Both the position numbers and the translations under genes were made by a program. The notes under the pieces were generated by a model. The model did not search any database. It was not told the DNA's origin and was given only the letters and a program-made list of their open reading frames with translations. From an uncultured Oscillospiraceae bacterium (GTDB taxonomy: Bacteria > Bacillota > Clostridia > Oscillospirales > Oscillospiraceae): a stretch of 25,922 nt of DNA. Location of the stretch: NCBI GenBank assembly GCA_934573855.1, contig CAKTMF010000016.1, forward strand, positions 1 to 25,922, given 5' to 3'. Position 1 is the first letter of the stretch. Each line of letters opens with the position of its first letter. Positions 20,213 to 25,922 of the stretch are shown one piece after another.

Positions 20213-20938
20213 TCAGAGAAGGAAGCCGCCGTCGACAGTCAGCACCTGCCCTGTGGCATAGGCGGTCTCGGCGAGCTTTATGACCATGTCGCCTATCTCC
20301 TCCGGCCGTCCGAGACGTCCCATGGGTATCTCGTCCTCAAGCATTTTTACGGTGTCCTCGCCGAGCGCCTTCACCATGTCGGTCGCGATACAGCCCGGAG
20401 CAACGGAGTTCACCCGTATGCCGCTGGGCGCAAGCTCGGCCGCCAGCGCGCGGGTGAGTCCGACCACGGCGTGCTTCGACGCGGAATACGCCGCCTCGCA
20501 CGCGCCGCCCCGCACGCCCCAGATGGAGCTTATATTCACGATACTGCCGTTATGCTCGTGCAGCATGCCCGGCAGCACGGCCTGAATGGTGTTGTAGCAG
20601 CCGCCGACGTTTACCGCGAATATCCTGTCCCACTTTTCCCGGGTGGTATCCTGAAAAAGCTCCTGCTGCGCTATGCCCGCGTTGTTCACAAGGAGCGACA
20701 CGCGCCCCAGCTCCGCCTCACAGCGGCGCACCATGGCCTTCACCGCCGCGGCGTCGGCCACGTCCGCCTGACAGGCAATGGCGCTCACGCCCAGCCGGCG
20801 GACAGCCTCGCACACTCTTTCGGCGCAGTCGGCACGCTCAAGATAATTCACGCATACGCTGTAGCCCGCTCCGGCCGCGGCCAGAGCCGTCGCGGCTCCT
20901 ATCCCTCTGGAGGAGCCGGTTATGAGCGCCGTCTTCAC
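20213..20938 (-). CDS. fabG: Short-chain dehydrogenase, 3-oxoacyl-ACP reductase (FabG) type
   Basis: This 241-residue classical SDR has the nucleotide-binding TGSSRGIG (7-14), NNAG (85-88), and the catalytic Ser (about 138), Tyr151 and Lys155 in YSASK. It ends TGQVLTVDGGF, like FabG, which reduces 3-oxoacyl-ACP with NADPH. It starts with GTG, whose bases overlap the stop of plsC (GTGA, 20938-20935), so translation is coupled. Pairing with an acyltransferase supports a lipid role, but the exact substrate is open: FabG-like SDRs also reduce other ketones, and the genome probably has another fabG in the main fatty-acid cluster. Confidence 0.82.
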   Translation of the reverse strand: MKTALITGSSRGIGAATALAAAGAGYSVCVNYLERADCAERVCEAVRRLGVSAIACQADVADAAAVKAMVRRCEAELGRVSLLVNNAGIAQQELFQDTTREKWDRIFAVNVGGCYNTIQAVLPGMLHEHNGSIVNISSIWGVRGGACEAAYSASKHAVVGLTRALAAELAPSGIRVNSVAPGCIATDMVKALGEDTVKMLEDEIPMGRLGRPEEIGDMVIKLAETAYATGQVLTVDGGFLL

Positions 20939-21741
20939 GCGCTCTCCTTTTGGGCAAGGAAGCTGCCTATCTTGTCCATGGCATAGGCGCTCAGTTCAGC
21001 GGTAGTCATGGAGCTTACCTTTTCCGCGTCCAGAGTCTCAAGCACGGTCAGCTCGACGTTCCGCCCGAGAAGTCCGCGGCGGTCGCGGCGCGAGGTGCCG
21101 GTGGTCGCCATTATCACGAGCGGCACTCCGGCACGCTGAGGAAGCTTGAAGGAACCCGCGTGGAACGGTAGCAGCCCCTCGCCGCGGTTGCGCGTACCCT
21201 CGGGGTATATCGCCATGGAGCAGAAGCCCTGTCTGAGGTAGTCCGCCGCCTGAAGTATGGTGCGCAGAGCGTTGCGGTCGTTCTCGCGGTCGATCGGCAG
21301 GCAGCCCGCCCCGTATGCCACTCGCCCCAGCACGGGCAGCTGCATATTGGAGGGCTTTGATATGAATGAAACGTTGTATTTTCTCATTGCGCTCATGGCC
21401 GCGATGGGATCGATGCCCGAACGGTGGTTCGAGACCATGACGAAGCGCCCGCTCTGCGGCAGCTTTTCCTCACCGCGCAGATGTACGCGCGCCCCGGCGT
21501 AAAAGCAACCGAGCGTGCTGATCGCCCACGCCCCGGCGCGGCAGATATCGCTCTGTCTCACGATGGGCTTGGACGTATCCACGAAAAGCCCCACAATGGC
21601 GTAAAAGCCGATGAGCAGCACATGTATGCCGAGATACACGGCTGCCGCCACAACGAGCGACTGCCAGATCATCCCCGTGCGTAAAAAGAAGATCAGCGCT
21701 GCGGCGGCGGCGATGGCGATAAAAATGCAAACGAGCAGCAT
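20935..21741 (-). CDS. plsC: 1-acyl-sn-glycerol-3-phosphate acyltransferase
   Basis: This 268-residue membrane-bound enzyme acylates lysophosphatidic acid to phosphatidic acid. Two membrane segments at about 1-20 and 27-52 are followed by the acyltransferase domain with the HX4D motif in NHRSGID (His106, Asp111), LPIDREND, and the substrate-binding EGTR at 181-184 (YPEGTRNRGEG). The N-terminal membrane extension is longer than in minimal PlsC. The start at 21741 follows AAGGAG with 8-base spacing. It is first in a two-gene operon with the SDR gene; a promoter is visible at 21772-21801. Confidence 0.92.
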   Translation of the reverse strand: MLLVCIFIAIAAAAALIFFLRTGMIWQSLVVAAAVYLGIHVLLIGFYAIVGLFVDTSKPIVRQSDICRAGAWAISTLGCFYAGARVHLRGEEKLPQSGRFVMVSNHRSGIDPIAAMSAMRKYNVSFISKPSNMQLPVLGRVAYGAGCLPIDRENDRNALRTILQAADYLRQGFCSMAIYPEGTRNRGEGLLPFHAGSFKLPQRAGVPLVIMATTGTSRRDRRGLLGRNVELTVLETLDAEKVSSMTTAELSAYAMDKIGSFLAQKESA

Positions 21742-21771
21742 TACTTCAACTCCTTGAACTTTTTTCCTGTT

Positions 21772-21801
21772 ATTCTACCACGCCCATACAGGGTTTTTCA
21801 A
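21772..21801 (-). promoter_or_regulatory. Sigma-A type promoter of plsC
   Basis: On the minus strand TTGAAA (21801-21796) and TAGAAT (21777-21772) are 18 bases apart, 5 of 6 matches each. Confidence 0.6.
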
Positions 21802-21821
21802 TACAGTCGGAGATTATTTAA

Positions 21822-21834
21822 CGAAACGTTTTCA
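21822..21834 (-). promoter_or_regulatory. cre-like palindrome upstream of plsC
   Basis: TGAAAACGTTTCG (minus strand) fits the CcpA site pattern TGnAAnCGnWnnC except for the last base and lies 20 bases upstream of the plsC -35 box. A perfect AT palindrome, AGGAAAA-A-TTTTCCT, sits next to it at 21841-21855. Both lie in the divergent region between plsC and the epimerase remnant. Confidence 0.3.
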
Positions 21835-21873
21835 AAAAACAGGAAAAATTTTCCTTAAATAATTGTCAAATTC

Positions 21874-21902
21874 TGGACATTCACGGCTCACTGTGTTAAA
21901 AT
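21874..21902 (+). promoter_or_regulatory. Promoter of the truncated epimerase gene
   Basis: TGGACA (21874-21879) and TAAAAT (21897-21902) are 17 bases apart, 5 of 6 matches each, so the truncated gene is probably still transcribed. Confidence 0.6.
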
Positions 21903-21960
21903 GTCAGCCGTGAAGCAATATAGGCTTTGTACTGCCGCTGAAATGAAAGGATATGAGGTC

Positions 21961-22206
21961 ATGAAAATCGTTCTCGCCGGCGCGTTCGGCAATCTCGGCT
22001 CCGCCATTCTCAAAAGGCTGGTCGAAGAAGGCCATGAGGTCGTGGCCGCCGGCCGCACCGAAAGGCCCGTCGCCGGCACCGACAAATGTATCGGCAAGGG
22101 CTTTGAAGCCGCCTGGGCGCATTTCCGCCCGCCAAAGCCGCGTGTGTCCTTGTCAATTGATGATAGGACACACGCAAACAGCGGTCACGTTTCATCCGAA
22201 TCGTGA
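21961..22206 (+). pseudogene. NAD(P)-dependent epimerase/SDR gene truncated by a repeat element
   Basis: The frame starts at 21961 after GAGG and reads MKIVLAGAFGNLGSAILKRL, a Rossmann nucleotide-binding motif (GAFGNLG) followed by VEEGHEVVAAGR, as in extended SDR epimerases. After about 43 residues it passes into the partial MITE copy (from about 22090), giving the foreign tail KGFEAAWAHFRPPKPRVSLS, and stops at 22206 inside the following terminator. A normal protein of this family has about 280-320 residues, so it is broken. The 81-residue fusion could still be made, but only a fragment of the fold is present. Confidence 0.75.
22090..22165. mobile_element. Truncated second copy of the MITE-like element
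   Basis: About 75 bases match the left arm of the 16386-16663 element in inverted orientation, ending with the same terminal repeat (CTTGTCAATTGATGATA against CTTGTCAACTGATGGTA). I count about 8 differences, all transitions. The other arm is missing. It forms the artificial end of the epimerase gene. Confidence 0.75.
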
Positions 22207-22215
22207 CCGCTGTTT
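22176..22215. terminator. Bidirectional terminator
   Basis: AAACAGCGGTCACG (22176-22189) and CGTGACCGCTGTTT (22202-22215) form a perfect 14-bp stem with T-runs on both sides. It serves the truncated epimerase and the converging O-antigen-ligase-like gene. Confidence 0.85.
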
Positions 22216-22232
22216 TTCCGTTGTCTTTTGCG

Positions 22233-24044
22233 TTATCCCGCTCTGCCCAGCTCGGAGGCGGGTACAAGGGCCGCGGCACGGACATAGAGGGTCATGCCCT
22301 CGTAGTTCACCTGGAGCCAGTCTGCCGTCCTGCCGACGACCTCGAGTGCCGTCCTCGGCGGAAGCTCCATGTACACGTCGCCGCCGGGGAGCAGGTACAG
22401 CGCCGCCCTTGACGCGGTATACAGGACCATCGACTCTGAGGACTGCGTCTCATGGGAGGCGGGGTCGCTCAGCGGACGGGGCGCGCCGTTCACCGCGCCG
22501 GTCACCAGCACCGTCAGCGCGAGCGCCGCGCAGGCCGAGGCGCGTATCACGCCGCCTTTGACGCTCCGTTCACGCTCAGTCTCCGGCTCATCGCCGCCGC
22601 AGAGAAACAGCATGATGAAAAAGAGAGGCGTGCTGACCGGCTGAGCAATGTTCACGGCGGCCTGTACGGCATACGCAGCGCAGCCCGTGAGTAGGCAGCG
22701 CCCTGCGGCGCTTTTCACGGCGGAGCGCGCCGTCAGGCCGAGGAACAGCGCATACGCGCCAAGCCCGAGCAAGCCGTTTGTGAGCAGGTAATGGAGATAC
22801 TCATTGTGTGCGGCGTCTGTCACGGCGTCGGCGAAAATACGGTGAGTCTTGTCCCACTCGATAACACAGCCCGCGCCGCCGCCGATGAGCTTTTGCGCCG
22901 GCGAGGCCGCAGCTAACATCTCAAGAAAACTCTTCCATATCTTTCCCCTGTCGCTGCCCCAGTCGTCGTCTATCACGGCGTAGCTGCCGATCACGCCGTC
23001 AAGGCCGTCCCTCAGCACGGTATTGGCCAGCGCCATGAATATACAACCCAGCACCAACAGCGCGGCGAGGGCAATGCAGTATATCCTCCTCGCCCGAAGG
23101 ACAGCTTTGTCGTCCTTCCTTCGCAGAACTACCCACAGCGCCGCGCCCGCCGCCGAGACGGCCAGCGCGGGGAGGGGCGAGAGCAGTGAGCGCGTGAGTA
23201 CGGAAAGCTCCGCCCCTGCACGTTCCGCCGCGAGAGAATACAGCTCCCCGGCGGCGGCGCACCCCGGCAGCAGCAGCGGGAAGCGCCGCAGCGCCGCGGT
23301 GTCATCCCCGTGCAGCACAGGCAGAAGAAGTATGGCCGCGATAAGGCCAAGCACAGCGCTCTCGCACCGTCCGGCCATCGCCGCCCACAGACCTGCCGTA
23401 CAAAGGAGCCAGAGGACGGCGCGTCTGGCCGCGCGGCTCTCCCTCAGCGCGAGGGAGGCGCACACGGGCAGCAGCAGGACCGTATACGCGCTGAAGAAAT
23501 TCACGTTCCCAAGCGTGGAGATGAAGCGCCCGCGGTCGGAGCTTCTGAGTCTCCCGATAAAGCCGAGGGGATCGCAGCCAAGGTGATTCAGCACCGCCAA
23601 CGCCGAGACGAACGTGAAGCCCGTCAGCATGGCCGTGCGCACGCCCCTCCCGGCGCGGCCGCAGCGGCAGAGAGTAATACCCGCCGCCGCGTAAAGCATA
23701 TTAGTCAGTATGCCCTGATATCGGTTATTTTCGCCGAGCCATACGCTCCCCGTACCGTTGAACAGCAGCGAGGAGAGTATGAGCGTCCCGGCAAAGGCGC
23801 AGAATGCGCAGGCGCGCGGCTCCGGGCGCGGAAGCTCCCGCCGGAGCGCCAGCAGCAGGCACATCGCGGCGAGGAACGCGAGCGTCAGATACGCAAAGCA
23901 GTCCGACTTCGTGCGCGTGATGTCAAAGTATCCGTTATGCACCAGAAGCGGGTGAACGATGAACACCAGCGACACATATACGCCGCACAGGCGGGACGGC
24001 AGCTCCGCGTCGTTTATAAAATTTTTAAGATTTATTTTTTTCAT
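22233..24044 (-). CDS. O-antigen ligase/polymerase-like membrane protein with C-terminal SH3-like domain
   Basis: This 603-residue protein has about a dozen membrane segments. The Wzy_C/O-antigen-ligase hallmarks are GNVNFFSAYTVLLLPV in the first half and AHNEYLHYLLTNGLLGLGAY near residue 412, whose His is the family's catalytic-type residue. Such enzymes transfer or polymerise lipid-linked glycans outside the membrane. After the last membrane segment (about 500-520), the final 65 residues form a bacterial SH3-like domain (LPPRTALEVVGRTADWLQVN, then LYVRAAALVP), a module that often binds cell wall. The start at 24044 follows AAGGAG. The first 14 codons are AT-rich and basic. No other glycan genes are adjacent, so the substrate is unknown; in a Gram-positive it may be a wall or surface polysaccharide. 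Confidence 0.82.
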   Translation of the reverse strand: MKKINLKNFINDAELPSRLCGVYVSLVFIVHPLLVHNGYFDITRTKSDCFAYLTLAFLAAMCLLLALRRELPRPEPRACAFCAFAGTLILSSLLFNGTGSVWLGENNRYQGILTNMLYAAAGITLCRCGRAGRGVRTAMLTGFTFVSALAVLNHLGCDPLGFIGRLRSSDRGRFISTLGNVNFFSAYTVLLLPVCASLALRESRAARRAVLWLLCTAGLWAAMAGRCESAVLGLIAAILLLPVLHGDDTAALRRFPLLLPGCAAAGELYSLAAERAGAELSVLTRSLLSPLPALAVSAAGAALWVVLRRKDDKAVLRARRIYCIALAALLVLGCIFMALANTVLRDGLDGVIGSYAVIDDDWGSDRGKIWKSFLEMLAAASPAQKLIGGGAGCVIEWDKTHRIFADAVTDAAHNEYLHYLLTNGLLGLGAYALFLGLTARSAVKSAAGRCLLTGCAAYAVQAAVNIAQPVSTPLFFIMLFLCGGDEPETERERSVKGGVIRASACAALALTVLVTGAVNGAPRPLSDPASHETQSSESMVLYTASRAALYLLPGGDVYMELPPRTALEVVGRTADWLQVNYEGMTLYVRAAALVPASELGRAG

Positions 24045-24071
24045 AGCCGCTCCTTACAAGCTCATGCCGAG

Positions 24072-24101
24072 ATTATACTATCGGCGCACGCCCGCTGTCA
24101 A
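24072..24101 (-). promoter_or_regulatory. Consensus sigma-A promoter of the ligase-like gene
   Basis: On the minus strand a perfect TTGACA (24101-24096) and a perfect TATAAT (24077-24072) are separated by 18 bases. It is the best match to consensus in the window. Confidence 0.85.
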
Positions 24102-24195
24102 CGCGGCGGCATGCGGCGCGCAAAGAAGCTCTTTTGCGGTTGAAATTCCGTCCGGGTTGTAGTAAACTTTTAACAGAACGCTCAGGGAGGTTTTT

Positions 24196-25404
24196 ATGGA
24201 AATCACACTGCGGGACATCGAGCTCGCGTCAGAGCGCCTCCGTCCCATACTCCATCACACCAGACTTGATCTCTCGTCCACCTTTTCGTCCATGACCGGA
24301 GGCGAGGTCTACCTGAAGCTTGAAAACCTTCAAAAGACCGGCTCCTTCAAGATACGCGGCGCGAGCAACAAGATCGCCGTCATGGCCGAGCGCGGAGAGC
24401 GCCGCCCCGTGGTCGCCTCCTCCGCCGGGAACCATGCCCAGGGAGTGGCGCATGCCGCAGCGCAGTTCGGTATCCCCGCGACCATCGTAATGCCCAAGAC
24501 CGCCCCCATAGCCAAGGTACAGGCCACGAAGGGCTACGGCGCGAGGGTCGTCCTCGCGGGCGACTGCTATGACGACGCCTACAGGCGTGCCTGCGAGATA
24601 TGCGAGGAGGAGGGCGCGGTGTTCCTCCACCCCTATAACGACCCCGAGGTCATCGCCGGTCAGGGTACGCTCGCGCTCGAGATACTGGCGGAGCTTCCCG
24701 AGACGGATATCATCATCGTCCCCGCAGGCGGCGGCGGACTGCTGGCCGGAACGGCGCTCGCCGCAAAAAGCGTGAAGCCCCAGGTAAAGGTCTACGGCGT
24801 TCAGGCCGCAGGCGCGGACGCCATCGCGCAGAGCTTCCGAGAAAAGCGCCTCGTCACCACCGACACCGCCTCCACCATTGCCGACGGTATTGCCGTCAAG
24901 GCGCCGGGCGACCTCACTGTGGACATCATAAACCGCTATGCCGACGGCATTCTCACCGTGAGCGACTCCGAGATCGCCGACGCGATACTCCTCCTCATGG
25001 AGCGCTGCAAGCAGATAGTCGAGCCGGCGGGCGCGACGCCTCTTGCCGCGATACTCAACGACAAGCTTGACGTGAGAGGCAGGCGCGTCGTGTGCGTGAT
25101 GTCCGGCGGCAATATCGACGTGAGCTTTATCCAGAGCATTATCGAGCGCGGTCTCGTCGCGCGGCACCGCAGGCTCAAGGTCGCCGTTACGCTCCTTGAC
25201 CGCCCCGGCAGTCTCGCAAAGGTGCTTCAGCTCATCGCCGAAGCCGGAGCGAACATACTCTGCGTCGAACACGACAAGCTCGGCGCGGCCCTTAACCCCA
25301 ACGAGGCCAACGTCCACATCACCTGCGAGGTGGGCGGGCGCGAGCATGGAGACGCCGTCGTCAAGAAGCTCCACGACAACGGCTTTCGGGTCGAGCGTGA
25401 ATAA
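24196..25404 (+). CDS. ilvA: Threonine ammonia-lyase (catabolic/biosynthetic type II) with ACT domain
   Basis: This 402-residue PLP enzyme converts threonine to 2-oxobutyrate and ammonia. The PLP lysine is in GSFKIRGASNK (Lys52), the phosphate-binding loop is GGGGL (178-182), and SSAGNHAQGVA (75-85) is the substrate loop. A single C-terminal ACT domain (about 325-402; VAVTLLDRPGSLAKVLQLI) resembles the roughly 400-residue TdcB/IlvA form found in many Clostridia, where it may bind amino acids or nucleotides. The start has GGGAGG upstream. It is followed 32 bases later by ridA, which deals with its reactive intermediates. Biosynthetic (isoleucine) or catabolic use cannot be told from sequence. 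Confidence 0.92.
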   Translation: MEITLRDIELASERLRPILHHTRLDLSSTFSSMTGGEVYLKLENLQKTGSFKIRGASNKIAVMAERGERRPVVASSAGNHAQGVAHAAAQFGIPATIVMPKTAPIAKVQATKGYGARVVLAGDCYDDAYRRACEICEEEGAVFLHPYNDPEVIAGQGTLALEILAELPETDIIIVPAGGGGLLAGTALAAKSVKPQVKVYGVQAAGADAIAQSFREKRLVTTDTASTIADGIAVKAPGDLTVDIINRYADGILTVSDSEIADAILLLMERCKQIVEPAGATPLAAILNDKLDVRGRRVVCVMSGGNIDVSFIQSIIERGLVARHRRLKVAVTLLDRPGSLAKVLQLIAEAGANILCVEHDKLGAALNPNEANVHITCEVGGREHGDAVVKKLHDNGFRVERE

Positions 25405-25436
25405 AACATACAAATATTATTGAAAGAGGTATCATC

Positions 25437-25808
25437 ATGAAAGTCGTATCCACAGAAAAAGCCCCCGCAGCCATCGGCCCCTATTCTCAGGCCATCATCA
25501 CCAACGGTTTTGTTTTTGCCTCCGGCCAGATACCCATTATCCCCGAGTCCGGCGCTCTCGCCGAGGGGCTTGAGGCTCAGGCACATCAGGTGTTCAAAAA
25601 CGTCGCCGAGCTTCTCAGAGCCGCCGGCACCGACATCTCGAGGACCGTCAAGACCACCGTGTTCATCAAGGACATGAATGATTTTGCCGCCATAAACGCG
25701 GTCTACTCCCAGTATTTTTCCACCCCGTTCCCCGCCCGCTCCTGTGTGGAGGTCGCGCGTCTGCCCAAGGACGTGCTGCTCGAGTGCGAGGTAGTCGCGG
25801 AGATCTGA
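25437..25808 (+). CDS. ridA: RidA-family reactive-intermediate deaminase
   Basis: This 123-residue protein has the standard RidA sequence from STEKAPAAIGPYSQAI through FASGQIPIIPESG to PARSCVEVARLPKDVLLE. The catalytic Arg is in ARSCVEV, and the final acidic residue is in LECEVVA. RidA hydrolyses 2-aminoacrylate and 2-aminocrotonate, the enamine/imine products of PLP dehydratases such as the gene just upstream. The start follows AAAGAGGT. No convincing terminator follows before the insertion sequence begins at 25847; the IS may have separated the gene from its original 3' region. Confidence 0.95.
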   Translation: MKVVSTEKAPAAIGPYSQAIITNGFVFASGQIPIIPESGALAEGLEAQAHQVFKNVAELLRAAGTDISRTVKTTVFIKDMNDFAAINAVYSQYFSTPFPARSCVEVARLPKDVLLECEVVAEI

Positions 25809-25846
25809 GCTTCCCGTACATATGCGTAAAAAAAGATGCGGTCGCT

Positions 25847-25922
25847 TGAACAGCACCCCATTCGTTAGACAAGTATGATACAATACTTGTACTAAGGAAT
25901 GGGGTGTTATTCTATGCCAAAG
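25847..25922 (+). mobile_element. Left end of an IS3-family (IS150-like) insertion sequence
   Basis: From 25847 the sequence begins TGAACAGCACCCCATTCGTT, close to the IS150-group terminal repeat as I remember it (TG.AC.GCACCC). The leader from 25854 to 25906 folds into a near-perfect hairpin that covers the RBS of the first ORF. The element continues beyond the window. Family assignment is from the end sequence only. Confidence 0.6.
25914..25922 (+). CDS. Start of a probable transposase gene (three codons only)
   Basis: ATGCCAAAG (Met-Pro-Lys) begins at 25914 after GGGGTG and runs off the window. Its placement just inside the IS end suggests the first transposase ORF (orfA) of an IS3-type element. 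Nothing more can be read. Confidence 0.45.

Noticed and set aside
24229..25413. 394-codon minus-strand frame opposite the threonine ammonia-lyase gene
   Set aside because: Shadow of a GC-rich gene; no RBS and no recognisable domain.

Overview
The window looks like chromosome from a high-GC Gram-positive member of the Clostridia, most likely an Oscillospiraceae-type gut anaerobe (inference). The reasons are strong Shine-Dalgarno sites, sigma-A type promoters, an EFR1-type flavodoxin/ferredoxin protein, a folate ECF transporter behind a THF riboswitch, pyrimidine-nucleoside phosphorylase and RidA. GC is about 60% by eye, with one visibly AT-richer island at about 1500-3350. No rRNA, tRNA or CRISPR array was seen.

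Layout. 1-756: start of a secreted protein (minus strand) and a decayed C-terminal stump of a flavodoxin-family gene. 757-6222: three consecutive pairs of an ECF-like sigma factor and a single-pass membrane protein that is probably its anti-sigma partner; within each pair the genes overlap by 4-7 bases. 6279-7058: EFR1-type flavodoxin/ferredoxin (minus). 7205-12411: a folate/one-carbon block on the minus strand, in transcription order folD, folC, fchA-like cyclohydrolase, THF riboswitch, folT-type ECF S component and an OPT-family transporter. 12680-14683: a divergent EF-G paralog (plus). 14863-15690: membrane-anchored SGNH-like protein lacking catalytic residues. 15798-16277: COG2426 small membrane protein. 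16386-16663: a 278-bp MITE-like element. 16958-17692: membrane protein with an Ig-like ectodomain. 17771-21741 (minus): pyrimidine-nucleoside phosphorylase, an unknown protein, a MazF/EndoA-type RNase without a neighbouring antitoxin, and a plsC-SDR pair. 21961-22206: an epimerase gene cut short by a second, partial copy of the MITE. 22233-24044: O-antigen-ligase-like membrane protein with a C-terminal SH3-like tail. 24196-25808: threonine ammonia-lyase plus RidA. 25847-25922: left end of an IS3/IS150-like insertion sequence running off the window.

How the parts work together. FolD, FolC and the cyclohydrolase handle one-carbon units on THF and polyglutamylate folate; FolT imports folate under THF control, and the OPT transporter is translationally linked to it. 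FolD has Met where the conserved active-site Gln is expected, and a separate cyclohydrolase lies two genes downstream. RidA clears the reactive enamine/imine made by threonine ammonia-lyase.

The most interesting signals are: (a) the sigma/anti-sigma array, whose AT-rich island runs from the ectodomain of anti-sigma 1 to the N-terminus of anti-sigma 2, as expected if a foreign sigma/anti-sigma circle integrated by a single crossover and swapped ectodomains; (b) a CCGTA element 38-43 bases before each of the three sigma genes; (c) a THF riboswitch with a readable switch between RBS sequestration and release; (d) an EF-G paralog with Tyr in place of the catalytic His; (e) the MITE pair; and (f) an IS leader that folds over its own transposase RBS.
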